Part shown: positions 59,890 through 64,000 of the stretch, one piece after another | Layout: every line of letters starts with the position of its first letter | Position numbering within the stretch: the stretch's first letter is position 1 | Assembly: GCF_019969845.1 (NCBI RefSeq) | Contig: NZ_JAHXYR010000009.1 | Span: forward strand, 124,001 to 188,000 | DNA from: Sphingobacterium sp. GVS05A | GTDB taxonomy: Bacteria > Bacteroidota > Bacteroidia > Sphingobacteriales > Sphingobacteriaceae | DNA length: 64,000 nucleotides | Direction: 5' to 3' | The notes under the pieces: model-generated | What the model saw: only the letters and a program-made list of their open reading frames with translations | What the model was told of the DNA's origin: nothing | Databases searched by the model: none | Position numbers and translations under genes: made by a program

Positions 59890-61521
59890 GTGATTGACGT
59901 AAATAATATTTCTGTTTCCTTTGGGGGAACGACTCTTTTTTCGGATGTATCTTTCTCGATCAATGAGAATGATAAGATTGCATTGATGGGTAAGAATGGT
60001 GCTGGTAAATCTACCCTGTTGAAAATTATCGCTGGAGTGGGTAAACCTACGACAGGTAATGTGGCGGGGCCAAAAGATGCCGTCATTGCTTATCTACCGC
60101 AACATTTGCTGACGCAGGATCATGTGACGGTCTTTGAGGAGACCTCGAAGGCTTTTGAAGAGGTTTATGGAATGCGGGATGAATTGGAGCAGCTGAACGA
60201 GCAATTGAATATCCGTACAGATTATGAGTCGGATGATTATATGCAATTGATCGAGCGGGTGTCGGAACTAAGCGAGAAGTTTTATTCAATCGAAGAGGTC
60301 AATTACGATGCAGAAGTAGAAAAGGTGTTGAAGGGGCTTGGTTTCGAGCGTTCTGACTTTACCAGACAGACTTCGGAGTTTTCCGGGGGGTGGCGTATGC
60401 GTATCGAGCTTGCCAAAATACTATTGAAGAAACCGGATCTGATTTTGTTGGATGAGCCAACCAACCACATGGATATCGAGAGTATCCAATGGCTGGAGGA
60501 TTTCCTTGTCAATTCTGCCAAGGCAGTTATTGTTATTTCACACGATAGAGCCTTTGTTGATAATATAACCAACCGTACCATCGAGGTAACGATGGGCCGT
60601 ATCTATGATTATAGAGCCAAGTATAGCCATTATTTGGAGTTGCGTCAGGAAAGACGTCAGCATCAATTGAAAGCTTATGAGGAGCAACAACGTTTTATTG
60701 CTGACAATCAGGAATTCATTGATCGTTTCAGAGGTACTTACTCGAAGACTCTACAGGTGCAGTCGCGCGTAAAGATGTTGGAAAAGCTGGAAGTTATCGA
60801 AATTGACGAAGTAGATACTTCGGCGCTGCGCCTGAAATTTCCACCTTCACCTCGATCGGGTCAATACCCTGTCATTGTGGAGGATCTTACCAAGGCTTAT
60901 GATGAGCATGTGGTATTCCATAAAGCCAATATGGTGATTGAACGTGGCGAAAAAGTTGCCTTTGTCGGTAAAAATGGAGAGGGTAAATCGACCATGATCA
61001 AAGCGATTATGGGTGAAATAGATTTTGAAGGTACATTGAAGGTGGGGCATAACGCCAAGATCGGTTACTTTGCCCAAAATCAGGCGGCATTGCTTGATGG
61101 TGAATTGACTGTTTTTGATACCATCGATCAAATTGCAATAGGCGATGTGCGTGTTAAAATGAAAGATCTCTTGGGTGCTTTTATGTTTAGTGGTGATGAC
61201 ACGACTAAAAAGGTAAAGGTATTATCTGGTGGAGAGCGAACTCGTTTGGCCATGATAAAACTTCTTTTGGAGCCAGTGAATGTGTTGATTCTCGATGAGC
61301 CTACCAACCATTTGGACATGAAAACCAAAGATATTATCAAAGATGCCTTAAAGGATTTTGATGGTACATTGATCCTTGTTTCACACGACCGGGACTTTTT
61401 GGACGGCTTAGCAGAAAAAGTATTTGAGTTTGGAAATAAGCGTGTCCGTGAACATTTTGAGGATATCAAAGGATTCTTGGAATATAAGAAAATGAGCAGC
61501 TTAAAGGATATTGAACGATAA
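59890..61521 (+). CDS. ABC-F family ATPase (translation factor-like)
   Basis: The 543-residue protein has two nucleotide-binding domains with Walker A GKNGAGKST and GKNGEGKST, signature motifs EFSGGWRMRIELAK and LSGGERTRLAMIK and Walker B LILLDEPTNHMD and VLILDEPTNHLD. No membrane segment, and an ABC-F linker lies between domains (about 235-310). Members bind the ribosome in translation quality control or antibiotic protection. Start is GTG at 59890, giving MIDVNNISVSFGG. Confidence 0.88.
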   Translation: MIDVNNISVSFGGTTLFSDVSFSINENDKIALMGKNGAGKSTLLKIIAGVGKPTTGNVAGPKDAVIAYLPQHLLTQDHVTVFEETSKAFEEVYGMRDELEQLNEQLNIRTDYESDDYMQLIERVSELSEKFYSIEEVNYDAEVEKVLKGLGFERSDFTRQTSEFSGGWRMRIELAKILLKKPDLILLDEPTNHMDIESIQWLEDFLVNSAKAVIVISHDRAFVDNITNRTIEVTMGRIYDYRAKYSHYLELRQERRQHQLKAYEEQQRFIADNQEFIDRFRGTYSKTLQVQSRVKMLEKLEVIEIDEVDTSALRLKFPPSPRSGQYPVIVEDLTKAYDEHVVFHKANMVIERGEKVAFVGKNGEGKSTMIKAIMGEIDFEGTLKVGHNAKIGYFAQNQAALLDGELTVFDTIDQIAIGDVRVKMKDLLGAFMFSGDDTTKKVKVLSGGERTRLAMIKLLLEPVNVLILDEPTNHLDMKTKDIIKDALKDFDGTLILVSHDRDFLDGLAEKVFEFGNKRVREHFEDIKGFLEYKKMSSLKDIER

Positions 61522-61643
61522 CATCTAAATCAACGAAGTGTAAACGTATGCTGTTAGTCTATCTCATATAACATACGCTACAAGTTTTTGTTCAAATCCC
61601 GATATTTGCAGCACAGAAATCAGAAACTTTATCTGTAAACGAA

Positions 61644-61718
61644 GCCTCCTTAGCTCAGCTGGTAGAGCAACTGACTTGTAATCAGTAGTAGGTCATTGGT
61701 TCATCCCGATAGGAGGCT
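61644..61718 (+). tRNA. tRNA-Thr (anticodon TGT), with unusual T-loop and variable loop
   Basis: The cloverleaf folds: acceptor GCCTCCT (61644-61650) with AGGAGGC (61711-61717), D arm GCTC/GAGC, anticodon stem ACTGA/TCAGT around CTTGTAA with anticodon TGT (Thr). The T stem ATTGG (61695-61699) pairs with CCGAT (61706-61710) around the loop TTCATC, which is 6 nt instead of 7 (no purine 57). The variable region AGTAGGTC is 8 nt, three more than usual. The genomic end has no CCA. It may be functional, a degraded copy, or carry a sequencing error. Confidence 0.8.
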
Positions 61719-61725
61719 CAGTTAT

Positions 61726-61758
61726 AAAAAGCGGCTTTATATAAAAAAGCCGCTTTTT
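61726..61758. terminator. Terminator after tRNA-Thr
   Basis: AAAAAGCGGCTTT (61726-61738) pairs with AAAGCCGCTTTTT (61746-61758) with a 7-nt loop; usable from both strands and also suited to end the gnd remnant. Confidence 0.85.
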
Positions 61759-61803
61759 AGCGTTTAAAACGAAGATTAAATCGAATTTTCAAGCTTTTGT
61801 CCC

Positions 61804-62090
61804 TTAATCCCAAAGTGTGTGAAAGATACCTTCCTGATCAATACATTCATAGGTATGTGCGCCAAAATAGTCTCGTTGTGTTTGTATAATATTTGTAGGT
61901 AATTTTTCGGACCGGTAGGCATCAAAATAAGAAAGTGCGTTTACGTATCCGGGTACAGGTATCCCGTTTGCGATAGCATCTTTCAATACCTCGCGAAACC
62001 GTTGTCGGCGATGTTCAGCAATAAATTACGTCCCATTACGCCGAGTCCAACTATTCCAAAATCGTAGTTATTCATTTTATCTATACTCAT
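61804..62090 (-). pseudogene. gnd: 6-phosphogluconate dehydrogenase remnant with large internal deletion
   Basis: The start reads MSIDKMNNYDFGIVGLGVMG then RNLLLNIADNGF, the N-terminal Rossmann start of Gnd, but stops two codons later. In another frame, immediately after, EVLKDAIANGIPVPGYVNAL and SYFDAYRSEKLPTNIIQTQR, QRDYFGAHTYECID and HTLWD match the C terminus of Gnd. About 370 residues (roughly 1.1 kb) of a ~470-residue enzyme are missing and the joint is out of frame. The joint lies at about 61993-62000; the shared TTTCGC there suggests deletion between short homologies. Confidence 0.85.
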
Positions 62091-62272
62091 CGTTTGATAC
62101 CGTTTTTTTCTAAGTTGAAGTTTACCATTTTTGTTGATACTATGAAAGACAATTATCAGCAGATCGGTATGAGGCGCTTTTCTCGCTTCAATTACTTCGC
62201 TGGTATTGAGTCTTTTGTTGTAAACCAACAGATAATCCGTATATTGAACTCTTCTAAACATCAATTTTATTT
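62091..62272. promoter_or_regulatory. Divergent region between the gnd remnant and gluconokinase
   Basis: 182 bp that should hold promoters for both directions. A minus-strand reading frame continues from the gnd remnant (no recognised domain), and a plus-strand frame exists too; neither resembles a known protein. No GntR regulator gene is present here. Confidence 0.35.
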
Positions 62273-63784
62273 ATGATCATTGGATTAGACATTGGGACAT
62301 CATCTGCGAAAGCTGTTGCATTTGACAACGAAGGTAACATCTTGTCGCAGCATAGTATACCTTATCCCATATTAAACCCGTCGGAAGGCTGGTATGAGCA
62401 AGATCCGGAGATTGTTTACGGCGCATGTATTGAGTCTATTGCACATGTAATGATTGGCTTAAAGCAATCTAGTGCCGAGATACCGAAACCCGTATGTATT
62501 TCAGTGAGCAGTGCTATGCACGGACTGATCGCTGTTGATTCGGTGGGCAAGCCACTTAGCAATTGCATGATATGGGCAGATCGCAGAAGCGAGGATATTG
62601 CGGTTGCCTTGCAGGCAAGTGAGGCGGGCAGGCTGTTGTACCAGCAGACGGGCACACCAATACATCCCATGTCTTTGCTTTGCAAATTAATGTGGATAAA
62701 GTCCAACGATCAAAAATTATTTGCTCAGTCGCACAAGTTTATCGGGATCAAAGAATTTCTTTTTTACAGGCTCTTTGGAGTTTATGTGGTCGATCATTCC
62801 ATTGCATCTGCAACAGGGCTTTTCGACATACATCAGCTAAGGTGGTCTGATCAGGCGTTAAGATTGACGGGCATATCGGAAGAGAAACTAGCATCACCAG
62901 TTCCGGTCGACTATATTTTAAATATGCCTAACCGAGAAATTGCGGCCTTGATGCAGATCCCTGCAGATACCCCTTTTGTTATAGGTGGTAGCGATGGTTG
63001 TTTGGCTAATCTGGGGGTAGGGGCTATTAGTCCTGGGGTGGCTTCGATAACTGTCGGTACCAGTGGTGCTATTCGTGTAGCAAGTTCGCAGGCAAATCAA
63101 GAAAAAAAACAAAGGCTATTTACCTACCTACTGAGGCCAAATGAATATATAATTGGTGGCGCGGTTAACAATGGCGGTGTATTACGCAACTGGTTTCGAG
63201 ATAATTTTTTGCATGAATTTACCCAAACGGAAACGGATGAAGATTCTTCTGCTGCGTTAAATGCTTTGGTCGACTCCGTCGTTCCCGGGGCAGAGGGCTT
63301 GATATTCTTGCCCTATCTAACTGGTGAACGGGCACCACATTGGAATTCCAATGCAAAAGGCGTTTATTTTGGAATACAGCTCCATCATGGCAGGGCGTAC
63401 TTTGCGCGGGCCATGATGGAAGGGATGTTGTTTGCAATTTACAGTGTAGGAATCGCATTAGAGGAGAATACTGGCCCCATTCATACGATCTTTGCAAGCG
63501 GCGGCTTAGCACGTTCATCGTTGTTGCTGCAAATGCTTGCAGACATTTTCAATAAACCTGTATTCACCAAAAATACGGTAGAAAGCTCTGCATGGGGAGC
63601 AGCATTGATAGGCTTGGAAGCATTGGGTATACAGCGAGGGGAGCCTTCCGTAAAAAACAAGCAAACAGAGGGAACACAAGATACCGAGTACTATTACAAA
63701 CCGAGTGAAGAGAATCACGCCGTATATATGAAGAACTTCCAGAAATTTGAACGCCTGTACCATATATTGGAAGGTGAGTTTTAA
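62273..63784 (+). CDS. gntK: Gluconokinase (FGGY family)
   Basis: The 503-residue sugar kinase begins MIIGLDIGTSSAKAVAFDNE (ATP site) and has SSAMHGLIAVD, GGSDGCLANLGVGAISPG and the FGGY-type GLIFLPYLTGERAPHWN and ASGGLARSSLLLQMLADIF. The neighbouring gluconate permease and gnd remnant point to gluconate as the substrate. It phosphorylates gluconate to 6-phosphogluconate. It is unclear what enzyme consumes 6-phosphogluconate if gnd here is broken; a second copy could lie elsewhere. Confidence 0.88.
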   Translation: MIIGLDIGTSSAKAVAFDNEGNILSQHSIPYPILNPSEGWYEQDPEIVYGACIESIAHVMIGLKQSSAEIPKPVCISVSSAMHGLIAVDSVGKPLSNCMIWADRRSEDIAVALQASEAGRLLYQQTGTPIHPMSLLCKLMWIKSNDQKLFAQSHKFIGIKEFLFYRLFGVYVVDHSIASATGLFDIHQLRWSDQALRLTGISEEKLASPVPVDYILNMPNREIAALMQIPADTPFVIGGSDGCLANLGVGAISPGVASITVGTSGAIRVASSQANQEKKQRLFTYLLRPNEYIIGGAVNNGGVLRNWFRDNFLHEFTQTETDEDSSAALNALVDSVVPGAEGLIFLPYLTGERAPHWNSNAKGVYFGIQLHHGRAYFARAMMEGMLFAIYSVGIALEENTGPIHTIFASGGLARSSLLLQMLADIFNKPVFTKNTVESSAWGAALIGLEALGIQRGEPSVKNKQTEGTQDTEYYYKPSEENHAVYMKNFQKFERLYHILEGEF

Positions 63785-63800
63785 CTAGATGTAAATTATT

Positions 63801-64000
63801 ATGCCTCTAATCATCGTTATTTTGGGAGTAGCTTTGCTACTTCTTTTAGTCACTGTCGTCAGGTTAAACACGATCTTTTCATTACTGATAACCTCTGTTG
63901 CGGTTGGTTTTGCTATGAATATGAATGCCGTCGATATCCTTAAATCCGTTGAAACCGGAGTGAGTAGTACTATGGGCCAATTGGCACTTTTGTTGGCTTT
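63801..64000 (+). CDS. gntP: Gluconate permease GntP family, N-terminal part (runs off window)
   Basis: ATG at 63801 opens a frame to the right edge with 66 residues: MPLIIVILGVALLLLLVTVV, RLNTIFSLLITSVAVGFAMN and a GVSSTMGQLALL segment matching the start of the GntP permease family. It is 16 nt after gntK, so it is cotranscribed. Confidence 0.85.
   Translation, partial: MPLIIVILGVALLLLLVTVVRLNTIFSLLITSVAVGFAMNMNAVDILKSVETGVSSTMGQLALLLA

Noticed and set aside
61983..62264. 93-codon minus-strand reading frame as a novel gene
   Set aside because: Its C-terminal part is the N terminus of gnd; the upstream part has no domain and probably is just open sequence ahead of the pseudogene.
1..64000. 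Mobile elements, prophage, CRISPR or defence system
   Set aside because: No transposase, integrase, repeat-spacer array or Cas/restriction motif was seen; genes are ordinary chromosomal ones with uniform style.

Overview
The window looks like chromosomal DNA of a Bacteroidota bacterium, most likely a Sphingobacteriaceae member close to Sphingobacterium. This is judged from gene content: CarboxypepD_reg-like TonB-dependent receptors, DUF4374 lipoproteins, a WG-repeat protein and a miaB / sigma-54 activator / lptE / TPR / secG block. The A+T-rich sequence also carries repeated TAnnTTTG -7 promoter elements, typical of this phylum, and few Shine-Dalgarno-like sites. No insertion sequence, prophage or CRISPR array was seen.

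Layout. 1-5973: edge fragment of a probable long-form GAPDH, hemW, an exported five-bladed-propeller glycosidase-like protein, an M1 peptidase and a membrane protein. 6051-9309: four-gene sulfur operon (two YeeE/YedE proteins, TauE/SafE permease, CstB-like persulfide dioxygenase-rhodanese). 9392-11219: PH-like membrane protein and WG-repeat protein. 11515-21022: two-component system, porin, and urease operon ureA-B-C-E-F-G-D plus a second UreE-like gene. 21129-36119: mostly housekeeping (mutY, ssb, pheS, TetR, rlmD, OmpA lipoprotein, miaB, sigma-54 activator, lptE, secG, groES-groEL). 36188-45811: ggt, MazG-like, dtd, a TPP-riboswitch-controlled TonB receptor, amidohydrolase, acylphosphatase, flippase, dus. 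45879-55756: a seven-gene block encoding an ECF sigma factor, a probable anti-sigma factor, two DUF4374-type lipoproteins, a TonB receptor, a PepSY membrane protein and a second outer-membrane barrel. It resembles the Bacteroides XusABC xenosiderophore system but adds its own sigma switch. 55821-59053: trp genes (trpE, chorismate mutase, trpG, trpC) behind a complete attenuator. 59128-64000: trmD, an ABC-F ATPase, an unusual tRNA-Thr, a collapsed gnd pseudogene, gluconokinase and the start of gntP.

How genes work together. The two-component system and porin sit directly ahead of urease, with three tandem ~11-bp repeats between the kinase and the porin, which suggests dedicated control and perhaps a dedicated outer-membrane entry route. 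The urease alpha subunit carries a Tat-like N-terminal extension, and both UreE-type proteins carry a PCxC motif. In the trp operon a 25-residue leader peptide with three consecutive Trp codons overlaps an antiterminator that competes with a terminator 34 nt before trpE. Several genes (hemW, M1 peptidase, pheS, rlmD, acyP, trpL, trmD) have the -7 element only 4-8 nt before the ATG and probably make leaderless or almost leaderless mRNAs.

All calls are from reading the sequence; no database search was run.
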